Shown one piece after another: positions 1 to 4,898 of a stretch of DNA of 9,593 bases. Origin of the DNA: CAZLIC01 sp964559535 (lineage in GTDB: Bacteria > Pseudomonadota > Alphaproteobacteria > Rhodobacterales > Rhodobacteraceae); assembly GCA_964559535.1 (NCBI GenBank), contig CAZLIC010000119.1:1-9593 (forward strand), read 5' to 3'. Made by a program: the position numbers and the translations under genes. Position 1 is the first letter of the stretch; each line of letters opens with the position of its first letter. The notes beneath the pieces are model-generated. The model was not told the DNA's origin, did no database searches, and saw nothing but the letters and a program-made list of their open reading frames with translations.

Positions 1-51
1 CTACGACCAATTGATTAACAGTCAACTGCTCTACCGCTGAGCTACGCCGGA
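1..51 (-). tRNA. tRNA-Asn (GTT), partial, 5' portion
   Basis: The reverse complement begins TCCGGCG (5' acceptor strand) and continues with a canonical D-arm (TAGCTCAGCGGTAGAGCA). The anticodon arm GACTGTTAATC follows, giving anticodon GTT (plus-strand bases 17-19) and so asparagine. The variable region and the start of the T-arm (GGTCGTAG) reach the left edge of the window, so the T-loop, the 3' acceptor strand and the CCA end are cut off. The 5' end is set at base 51 by the acceptor sequence. Identity is read from the anticodon; the missing 3' half prevents a check of acceptor-stem pairing. Confidence 0.93.
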
Positions 52-63
52 ACACCGGGGGCG

Positions 64-70
64 GCTATAG
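64..70 (-). promoter_or_regulatory. possible -10 element of the tRNA-Asn gene
   Basis: On the minus strand GCTATAG lies about 13 bases upstream of the tRNA-Asn 5' end, the right distance for a sigma-70 -10 box feeding a stable-RNA gene. It is the only AT-containing patch in a stretch otherwise made of C and G runs. A -35 candidate (TTCTGG) has a spacer of about 19 bases, which is long, so only the -10 part is proposed. The whole gap between the tRNA and the hydrolase stop codon is 64 bases. Confidence 0.35.
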
Positions 71-115
71 CAAGGTGCGGGGGGGGCGTCCAGAACCCTG
101 CGCGAGAAATTTTGC

Positions 116-982
116 CTATCGGCGGCGGAAGATGGCGGCGGGCGACAGATGCGGGGTGGCGGTGACAAGGCCGCGGGTGGCAAGGTCGGCAAGATGTGCC
201 AGCGCGTTGCGCGCGGCGGCCGGGTGCAGCGCGGACGGTGTGTCGGCGTAAACCTGCGCCACGATCTGGGGCAGCGACAGCGCGACACCCGAGACGGCGG
301 CGAGGATCGCCGCTTCGCGCGCGCGGCGGTGAGCCACGAGCGCCGCAAGGCGCGCTGCGGGATCATTCACCGCATCGCCATGGCCCGGCAGGAACCGTGC
401 CCAGGGCCGCCCCTGCAGGGCGGCCAGCGACGCCATGTAGGCGCCCATGTCGCCATCGGGCGGCGAGATCAGGCTGGGCGCCCAGCCCATGACGTGATCG
501 CCCGAGAACAGCGTGTCGCCCGTGGCCAGCGACAGGTGCCCGGCGAAGTGGCCGGGCGTGTGCAGCACCTGCAGTTGCCAGTTGCCGCCGGCCACCACAT
601 CGCCATCGGCAAGCCGCGCGTCGGGCGCGAAGCCGGTATCGACGCCTTCGCCCCCGCCTGCAAGACCGGTGGCGGCGAGTGCCTGCATGGCGGGGCTGCG
701 CCCTGCGTCCGCTGCGCCGAACCCCAGAACCGGTGCGCCGGTGGCGCGCGCCAGACGCGGCGCCAGCGTGGAATGGTCGGCATGGGGATGCGTGACGATG
801 ATGTGCGTGACCCGTTCACCCGGGGATAGGGCCGCAAGGATGGCCGACAGGTGGTGGTCGAGCCCGGGCCCGGGGTCGATCACCGCGACGTCGCCCTGCC
901 CCACGATCCAGGTGTTGGTGCCGGTCGCCGTCATGGGCGAGGGGTTGGGGGCCAGAACCCGGCGTATCTGCGTGTCGGCCAT
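116..982 (-). CDS. MBL-fold metallo-hydrolase, LACTB2-like
   Basis: A 288-residue protein of the metallo-beta-lactamase superfamily. The two-metal signature is complete: THPHADH at residues 64-70 (H65, H67, D69, H70), a third-motif histidine in HTPGH (H145), the bridging aspartate in GDHVMG (D162) and a C-terminal histidine in LPGHGD (H201). The region after about residue 205 is helical and resembles the winged-helix-like tail of the LACTB2 group, whose known members include ribonuclease-like and hydrolytic enzymes. The substrate here cannot be read from sequence. No signal peptide is visible, so it is probably cytoplasmic. The start at 982 is preferred over an in-frame start at 1039 because GGGAAGG and AAGG lie shortly upstream and the N-terminus MADTQIRRVLAPNPSP fits the family. 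It is transcribed away from the histidine kinase, with 40 bases between the starts. Family is secure; function is open. Confidence 0.9.
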   Translation of the reverse strand: MADTQIRRVLAPNPSPMTATGTNTWIVGQGDVAVIDPGPGLDHHLSAILAALSPGERVTHIIVTHPHADHSTLAPRLARATGAPVLGFGAADAGRSPAMQALAATGLAGGGEGVDTGFAPDARLADGDVVAGGNWQLQVLHTPGHFAGHLSLATGDTLFSGDHVMGWAPSLISPPDGDMGAYMASLAALQGRPWARFLPGHGDAVNDPAARLAALVAHRRAREAAILAAVSGVALSLPQIVAQVYADTPSALHPAAARNALAHLADLATRGLVTATPHLSPAAIFRRR

Positions 983-1022
983 GGCCCTTGCCTTCCCTGC
1001 CCGCCCGGCGCAGGCTGTCGCC

Positions 1023-2336
1023 ATGCCGTTCCGGTTCAAGTCGATTGTTCCGGCGGGGCTTTATGGCCGCGCCGCGCTGATCCTGGTCGTGCCGGTGGTC
1101 ACGATCCAGCTTGTCGTGTCGGTGGCCTTCATACAGCGGCATTTCGAGGGCGTCACCCGGCAGATGACGCAGGGCCTGGTGCCGCAGGTGGAACTGGTGC
1201 TGGAGCGGCGGCAGGCAGAAGGCGCGGACGGGCTGCAGACGGCCGCCCTGGCCGAGGCGCTGAACTTTGGGCTGCGCGAGGCGAGCGAGGCGCCGCCCGC
1301 CGAGGATTTCCGCACGTGGTGGGACCTGACCGGGGGATATGTCACCCAGGCGCTGCGCGCGGGCCTGCCGGACCTGAAGGTGGTGGAGTTGCGCAACGGC
1401 CCTGCCACGGTGCGCATGTGGTTTCCGGTGGAACAGGGGCATCTGGTGGTGGACGTGCCGCGGCGGCGCGTCTCGGTGTCGAACCCGCATCAGCTCTTGG
1501 TCTGGATGATTCTCACCTCGGTTCTGATGACCGGGGTGGCGTTCTACTTCCTGCGGGCGCAGCTGCGCCCGATCACCCGGCTGGCGCAGGCGGCCGAGGC
1601 CTTTGGCAAGGGGCAGCATGTGCCCTATCGCCCCCGCGGGGCGCAGGAAGTGCGGGCGGCGGGACGTGCGTTTCTGGACATGCGGGCACGGATCGAGCGG
1701 CATATCGAAAGCCGGACGCTGATGCTGTCGGGCGTCAGCCATGACCTGCGTACGCCGCTGACCCGGCTGCGCCTGGGCCTGTCGATGTTGCCCGAGGATG
1801 ACGAGACCCGCGCGCTGCAGGGCGATGTGTTGCAGATGCAGCGGCTGGTGGACGAATTTCTGGCCTTTGCACGCGGCGACGCGATGGAGGCGGCCGAGCC
1901 CACCGACCCGGTGGCGCTGGCGCGGCAGGTGGTCGAGGCGGCGGCGCGCGGCGGGCAGAACATCCGCCTGTCGCCGCCAGCCGCCGACCCCGGGCCTGTG
2001 GCCCTGCGGCCGCAGGCGGTGACGCGGGCGCTGGAAAACCTGGTGGGCAATTCCGCGCGGTTTGCCGGCGAAACGCTGGTCAGCCTGCAGACCGACACCC
2101 GCCATCTTCGGCTGGTGGTCGAGGACAACGGTCCGGGCATTCCGCGCGGCCGCCGCGACGAGGCGCTGCTGCCGTTTGCGCGGCTGGGCAACGAACGCGA
2201 CCCGAACCGCGGGGGGGGCGTCGGGCTGGGGCTTTCGATTGCCGCGGACGTGGCGCGCAGCCATGGCGGGCAGCTGGTGCTGGGTGAAAGTGCCGCCCTG
2301 GGCGGGCTGCGCGCCGAACTGGTGCTGGCGCGCTGA
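1023..2336 (+). CDS. EnvZ-like sensor histidine kinase
   Basis: A 437-residue inner-membrane sensor kinase of the EnvZ type. Membrane segments are at about residues 17-37 and 158-178, flanking a periplasmic domain of roughly 120 residues. A HAMP linker (about 179-232, starting LRPITRLAQAAEAFGKG) is followed by the H-box SHDLRTPLTRLRL with phospho-acceptor H240. The ATPase domain has the N-box ENLVGNSARF (338-347), G1 DNGPGIP (368-374) and G2 GGGVGLGLSIA (397-407). All catalytic boxes are intact, so it should be an active kinase/phosphatase. The start at 1023 is chosen because a weak CAGG lies 8 bases upstream and the product then begins just before the first membrane helix; an in-frame ATG at 981 lacks an upstream Shine-Dalgarno and overlaps the start codon of the divergent hydrolase. 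No response regulator gene is adjacent, although EnvZ-type kinases commonly sit next to one. The stimulus is unknown. Confidence 0.93.
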   Translation: MPFRFKSIVPAGLYGRAALILVVPVVTIQLVVSVAFIQRHFEGVTRQMTQGLVPQVELVLERRQAEGADGLQTAALAEALNFGLREASEAPPAEDFRTWWDLTGGYVTQALRAGLPDLKVVELRNGPATVRMWFPVEQGHLVVDVPRRRVSVSNPHQLLVWMILTSVLMTGVAFYFLRAQLRPITRLAQAAEAFGKGQHVPYRPRGAQEVRAAGRAFLDMRARIERHIESRTLMLSGVSHDLRTPLTRLRLGLSMLPEDDETRALQGDVLQMQRLVDEFLAFARGDAMEAAEPTDPVALARQVVEAAARGGQNIRLSPPAADPGPVALRPQAVTRALENLVGNSARFAGETLVSLQTDTRHLRLVVEDNGPGIPRGRRDEALLPFARLGNERDPNRGGGVGLGLSIAADVARSHGGQLVLGESAALGGLRAELVLAR

Positions 2337-2355
2337 ACCGCCGGGTTGGCCCCTA

Positions 2356-2376
2356 GCCATGCAGGGCGTGCATGGC
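2356..2376. repeat. perfect 8-bp inverted repeat downstream of the kinase gene
   Basis: GCCATGCA (2356-2363) and TGCATGGC (2369-2376) are exact reverse complements separated by GGGCG. The repeat lies 19 bases after the kinase stop codon and about 90 bases before the next gene. As RNA it gives an 8-bp stem with a 5-base loop, so it could end kinase transcription, but no T-run follows on either side. As DNA it could be an operator for the small downstream gene. The structure is certain; its role is not. Confidence 0.5.
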
Positions 2377-2394
2377 GGGGGTGCCGGGACCACG

Positions 2395-2424
2395 GTTGCC
2401 CCTGCTGCCGTCGCGCCCCATCTT
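2395..2424 (+). promoter_or_regulatory. possible RpoH-type (heat-shock sigma) promoter of the DUF1127-like gene
   Basis: GTTGCCC at 2395-2401 and CCCCATCTT at 2416-2424 are separated by 14 bases. This resembles the sigma-32 pattern CTTGAAA, 11-16 bases, CCCCATNT: the -10 half matches well and the -35 half only in TTG. Transcription would start near 2431 and give a leader of about 37 bases. Small DUF1127 genes of Rhodobacter are known in some cases to be driven by RpoH sigma factors, which fits. A sigma-70 reading (TTGCCC, 17 bases, CATCTT) is possible but has a poor -10. Confidence 0.35.
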
Positions 2425-2467
2425 GTGGCCACGGGAGGACCCGAAACCGAAAGTTCCCGAGGATACC

Positions 2468-2689
2468 ATGGCTTACGCAGACACACCCGCGGCCCGCATT
2501 GTGCCGGGCCCGGCATGGCGCCGGTTCGGCGCCGCACTTTTCGAGGTGCTTGAAACCATCGCCACTGCAGGCCCGAAGTCCGAGGCGCTGCAGCGGTTGA
2601 CGCGGCTTAGCGATGGACAGCTGGCTGCACGCGGCACCACGCGCGATGCCGAAGTGCGGCGCATCCTGGGCATTCACGCCTACCGCTGA
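2468..2689 (+). CDS. small DUF1127-like protein
   Basis: A 73-residue protein with a basic C-terminal half. Residues about 40-67 (ALQRLTRLSDGQLAARGTTR and following) match the DUF1127 pattern of leucines, then LSD, a basic position, L, then G-x-x-R. That family in alphaproteobacteria includes small stress-related and RNA-binding proteins. The start at 2468 is supported by GAGGA about 6 bases upstream; a longer in-frame version beginning at 2372 has no good ribosome binding site and a composition (LPLLPSRP) that looks like non-coding sequence. There is no signal peptide or membrane helix. It is followed by 129 bases of non-coding DNA before ureE on the same strand, so read-through into ureE is possible but not shown. 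The family assignment rests on one short motif and is moderately secure; the cellular role is unknown. Confidence 0.7.
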   Translation: MAYADTPAARIVPGPAWRRFGAALFEVLETIATAGPKSEALQRLTRLSDGQLAARGTTRDAEVRRILGIHAYR

Positions 2690-2763
2690 GCCCCCCGGGG
2701 TCGGCGAGTGCCGCTTCTGCGGGCATCGAAGCCCGATCGGCGCACGGCAGGCGACTGGGGCGT

Positions 2764-2801
2764 GGACAGGGGCGGACGCTGTGCCTATCTTCCGCCTGTC
2801 C
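2764..2801 (+). promoter_or_regulatory. bulged 11-bp hairpin immediately upstream of the ureE ribosome binding site
   Basis: GGACAGG (2764-2770) pairs with CCTGTCC (2795-2801), and after a two-base GG bulge CGGA (2773-2776) pairs with TCCG (2791-2794). That gives 11 pairs around a 14-base loop. The hairpin ends 5 bases before the ureE Shine-Dalgarno GGAG (2807-2810). There is no following T-run, so it is not a classic intrinsic terminator. It could stabilise the ureEFG mRNA, control translation of ureE, or, as DNA, be an operator. The pairing is seen directly; the role is inference. Confidence 0.45.
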
Positions 2802-2818
2802 TGACCGGAGCCCGCCTG

Positions 2819-3457
2819 ATGGCCGACCTGCCCCCCGCCGTTCGCCTGCACCGCCCCGGCCATGGCCTGCCGACCTACGATCTGGTGGTGCTGAGCTATG
2901 ACGACCGGTTCCTGCGTCGGCGTCGGCTGGTCACGGTGCACGACGAGGGTTTTCTGGTGTCGCTGGCCGAGGTGACGAGCCTGTCGCAGGGCGATGGGTT
3001 CGAGCTGGAAGACGGCAGGATGATCGAGGTTGTCGCCGCCGAAGAGCCGCTGGCCGAGGCGCGGGGGCCACGGCTGCCGCTGCTGGCCTGGCACATCGGC
3101 AACCGCCACACGCCCTGCCAGATCGAGGAAGACCGGCTGCTGATCCGGCGGGACCACGTCCTGGAGGACATGCTGCGCGGGCTGGGGGCCGAGGTGCGGC
3201 ATGTGTCCGAGCCGTTCGTGCCCGAGGGTGGCGCCTATGGCATGGGCCGCACGCTGGGCCATGACCACGGGCACGGGACCCCCGAGCACGACCATGGCGA
3301 CGCCGGACACGACCACGACCCAGGACACGACCACGACCCAGGACACGACCATGACCACGCCGCGCGGCGCCCTGTGGTGGTGACCCGCAGCCTCCACCGC
3401 CACGGCGGGCTGGTCGACCACGAGCTTCCTGCCGAAGGCCCGTTCGGCCCGGAATGA
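2819..3457 (+). CDS. ureE: urease accessory protein UreE, nickel metallochaperone
   Basis: A 212-residue cytoplasmic nickel chaperone that delivers Ni(II) to the urease activation complex. The N-terminal peptide-binding domain covers about residues 1-75. The metal-binding domain carries WHIGNRHTP (91-99), whose second histidine (H97) corresponds to the conserved dimer-interface nickel ligand of the family. Residues 148-180 form a histidine-rich stretch with 12 histidines, built from G-H-D-H-D-P repeats, which should bind extra nickel. Unlike many UreE proteins that end in their His tail, this one continues for 32 residues containing three more histidines. The start at 2819 is chosen for GGAG 8 bases upstream; an in-frame ATG at 2708 would add 37 residues with no family similarity and would run across the upstream hairpin. 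The stop overlaps the ureF start by 4 bases (ATGA), implying translational coupling. Confidence 0.95.
   Translation: MADLPPAVRLHRPGHGLPTYDLVVLSYDDRFLRRRRLVTVHDEGFLVSLAEVTSLSQGDGFELEDGRMIEVVAAEEPLAEARGPRLPLLAWHIGNRHTPCQIEEDRLLIRRDHVLEDMLRGLGAEVRHVSEPFVPEGGAYGMGRTLGHDHGHGTPEHDHGDAGHDHDPGHDHDPGHDHDHAARRPVVVTRSLHRHGGLVDHELPAEGPFGPE
3305..3358 (+). repeat. 18-bp tandem repeat encoding the UreE histidine stretch
   Basis: The unit GGACACGACCACGACCCA occurs exactly at 3305-3322 and 3323-3340; a third, slightly changed copy covers 3341-3358. Each unit encodes G-H-D-H-D-P in the UreE frame. Since the unit is a multiple of three, gain or loss of copies would change nickel-binding capacity without breaking the frame. 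Confidence 0.9.
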
Positions 3458-4116
3458 ATGCCCCCTTTCTGCCCCAGCTTGCCCCCGCAGCGCTGATGAC
3501 GCTGGTGCAATGGCTGTCGCCCGGGTTTCCGACCGGGGCCTTTGCCTATTCCCATGGCCTTGAAACGGCCATCGCCACGGGCGACGTGGCCGGTGCGGAC
3601 CCGTTGCGTGACTGGATTGCCGATGTGCTGGCCTATGGGTCGGGCCGAACGGATGCCATCCTCTTGTGCCATGCCCTGAGCCCGGGGGCCGACCATGCCG
3701 GCTTGGCCGCACTGGCGCGTGCGCTGGCGGCAACGGCCGAGCGGCTGCAGGAAACCGAGGAGACCGGCGCCGCGCTGACACGCACGACCGATGCGTTGTT
3801 GGGCACCCAGAACCCGCCCCTGCCCTATCCGGTGGCGCTGGGCCGCGCGGCGGCGCCGCTGGCCCTGCCGCCCGTGCTGGTGGCCGGGCTGGCGATGCAG
3901 GCCTTTGCGGCCAACCTGGTGGCCATCGGCGTGCGCTTTGTTCCGCTGGGGCAGACCGTTGGCCAGCGCGTGCTGGCGGGCCTTGCGCCGCTGATCCTGC
4001 GGCTGGCCGAAGAGGCCGCCCGGGCCCCGCTGTCGGCTATCGCGCAGGGCGCCGTCCGTGCCGACATGGCCAGCGCCGCCCACGAAACCCTTCCTGTCAG
4101 GATGTTCCGCACATGA
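3454..4116 (+). CDS. ureF: urease accessory protein UreF
   Basis: A 220-residue all-helical urease accessory protein that, with UreD/UreH and UreG, forms the apo-urease activation complex and gates GTP-dependent nickel insertion. Family hallmarks visible are LSPGFPTGAFAYSHGLE at residues 21-37 and the conserved C-terminal tail HETLPVRMFRT (210-220), the segment that in characterised UreF contacts its partner proteins. Length is normal for the family (about 220-230). The start ATG at 3454 overlaps the ureE stop as ATGA; a second ATG four bases on (3458) is out of frame. The stop overlaps the ureG start in the same way, so ureE, ureF and ureG are read from one message. The middle is alanine- and leucine-rich, as expected for a GC-rich genome. 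UreD, its usual direct partner, is not encoded in the window. Confidence 0.96.
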   Translation: MNAPFLPQLAPAALMTLVQWLSPGFPTGAFAYSHGLETAIATGDVAGADPLRDWIADVLAYGSGRTDAILLCHALSPGADHAGLAALARALAATAERLQETEETGAALTRTTDALLGTQNPPLPYPVALGRAAAPLALPPVLVAGLAMQAFAANLVAIGVRFVPLGQTVGQRVLAGLAPLILRLAEEAARAPLSAIAQGAVRADMASAAHETLPVRMFRT

Positions 4117-4724
4117 TGCACCATGGCCCCCTGCGTGTCGGCATCGGCGGCCCGGTCGGCGCCGGCAAGACCACGCTGACCGAAAAGCTGGCCCGCGCCA
4201 TGAGCGGCCAGTGGTCGGTGGCGGTGATCACCAACGACATCTACACGCGCGAGGATGCCGAATACCTGATGCGCGTGCAGGCATTGCCCGCGGAACGCAT
4301 CCGCGGCGTGGAAACCGGCGGCTGCCCGCATACCGCCATCCGCGAGGACGCCAGCATCAACCTGGCCGCCGTCGCCGATCTGGAACGCAAGATCCCCGGG
4401 CTGGACGTGATTCTGATCGAGAGCGGCGGCGACAACCTGGCCGCCACCTTCAGCCCCGAACTGGCCGACCTGTCGATCTATGTCATCGACACGGCGGCCG
4501 GGCAGGACATTCCGCGCAAGCGCGGGCCGGGCGTCACCCGGTCGGACCTTCTGGTGGTGAACAAGACCGACCTTGCGCCGCATGTGGGCGTGGACCTGGC
4601 GCAGCTGGAGGCCGACACGCGCGTGGCGCGCGGGGCGCGGCCCTATGTCATGGCGCAGCTGCGCCACGGGCGCGGGGTGGATGAGGTGATTGCCTTCCTG
4701 CGCCGCGCGGGCGGGCTGGGCTGA
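4113..4724 (+). CDS. ureG: urease accessory GTPase UreG
   Basis: A 203-residue SIMIBI-class GTPase that couples GTP hydrolysis to nickel transfer from UreE into apo-urease. Visible motifs are the P-loop GGPVGAGKTT (residues 12-21), the metal-binding Cys-Pro-His triad CPH at 71-73 within VETGGCPHTAIRED, ESGGDN (103-108), PRKRGPGVTRSDLLVVNKTD (about 134-153) and the base-specificity motif NKTD (150-153). Length and order are typical and no key residue is missing. The N-terminus has MMHHG but no long His tail of the kind seen in some UreG proteins. The start at 4113 overlaps the ureF stop (ATGA) and has AGGA about 11 bases upstream; the next ATG, at 4116, is equally possible and changes only one residue. 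The gene converges on tRNA-Thr with 20 bases between them. Confidence 0.97.
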   Translation: MMHHGPLRVGIGGPVGAGKTTLTEKLARAMSGQWSVAVITNDIYTREDAEYLMRVQALPAERIRGVETGGCPHTAIREDASINLAAVADLERKIPGLDVILIESGGDNLAATFSPELADLSIYVIDTAAGQDIPRKRGPGVTRSDLLVVNKTDLAPHVGVDLAQLEADTRVARGARPYVMAQLRHGRGVDEVIAFLRRAGGLG

Positions 4725-4744
4725 CATCTGGCAACCGCAGGATG

Positions 4745-4820
4745 TGGTGCCCCCAGAGGGACTCGAACCCCCGACCCCCTGATTACAAATCAGATGCTCT
4801 ACCAGCTGAGCTATAGGGGC
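4745..4820 (-). tRNA. tRNA-Thr (TGT)
   Basis: A complete 76-base cloverleaf with encoded CCA. The acceptor strand GCCCCTA (5' end at 4820) pairs with TGGGGGC, followed by discriminator A and CCA (plus-strand TGG at 4745-4747). The D-arm is TAGCTCAGCTGGTAGAGCA. The anticodon arm TCTGA-TTTGTAA-TCAGG has anticodon TGT at plus-strand 4785-4787, reading ACA threonine codons. The T-arm contains GGTTCGAGTCC. All stems pair, with one G-T wobble in the acceptor and one in the anticodon stem. Confidence 0.97.
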
Positions 4821-4829
4821 ACGCCGCGT

Positions 4830-4858
4830 GCATAACCTGCCGGGTGGTGCGGGGGCAA
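4830..4858 (-). promoter_or_regulatory. probable sigma-70 promoter of tRNA-Thr
   Basis: On the minus strand TTGCCC (4858-4853) and TTATGC (4835-4830) are separated by exactly 17 bases. The -10 box ends 9 bases before the tRNA 5' end, leaving a leader of only a few bases. Spacing is ideal and the -10 is the only AT-rich hexamer in the region. The -35 box abuts the 13-bp repeat array. Confidence 0.5.
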
Positions 4859-4859
4859 G

Positions 4860-4898
4860 CCTGTCAGACGGGCCTGTCAGACGGGCCTGTCAGACGGG
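4860..4898. repeat. three perfect 13-bp tandem repeats, each nearly palindromic
   Basis: CCTGTCAGACGGG is repeated exactly at 4860-4872, 4873-4885 and 4886-4898, followed by four bases (CCTG) of a fourth unit. Each unit is an imperfect palindrome: CC/GG and GTC/GAC around a central A, with one T-G mismatch. On the minus strand the unit at 4886-4898 supplies the last two codons and the TGA stop of the permease gene, so the rest of the array is just beyond that stop and directly upstream of the tRNA-Thr -35 box. The role is unknown. Confidence 0.92.

Noticed and set aside
513..1022. An in-frame upstream extension of the histidine kinase by 170 residues
   Set aside because: It lies antisense to the MBL hydrolase, has no family similarity, and the kinase N-terminus with its first membrane helix starts naturally at 1023.
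816..2537. A 573-residue minus-strand open frame opposite the histidine kinase
   Set aside because: Rich in Arg, Pro, Gln and His with no motif, and fully opposite a kinase with intact catalytic boxes; a GC-driven shadow.
2720..2735. A 5-bp GC hairpin (CGGGC-ATCGAA-GCCCG) after the DUF1127-like gene
   Set aside because: Short and without a T-run; hairpins of this size are common by chance in DNA of this GC content.
1625..3781. A 718-residue open frame on the minus strand spanning the kinase, DUF1127-like, ureE and ureF genes
   Set aside because: It overlaps well-recognised genes on the other strand, has a low-complexity Arg/Pro/Ala/His-rich composition and no recognisable domain. Long antisense frames are expected at this GC content.
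4724..4745. A 7-pair bulged hairpin between the ureG stop and the 3' end of tRNA-Thr, considered as a shared terminator
   Set aside because: It has no T-run in either direction and overlaps the tRNA CCA end, so it does not meet the pattern of an intrinsic terminator.
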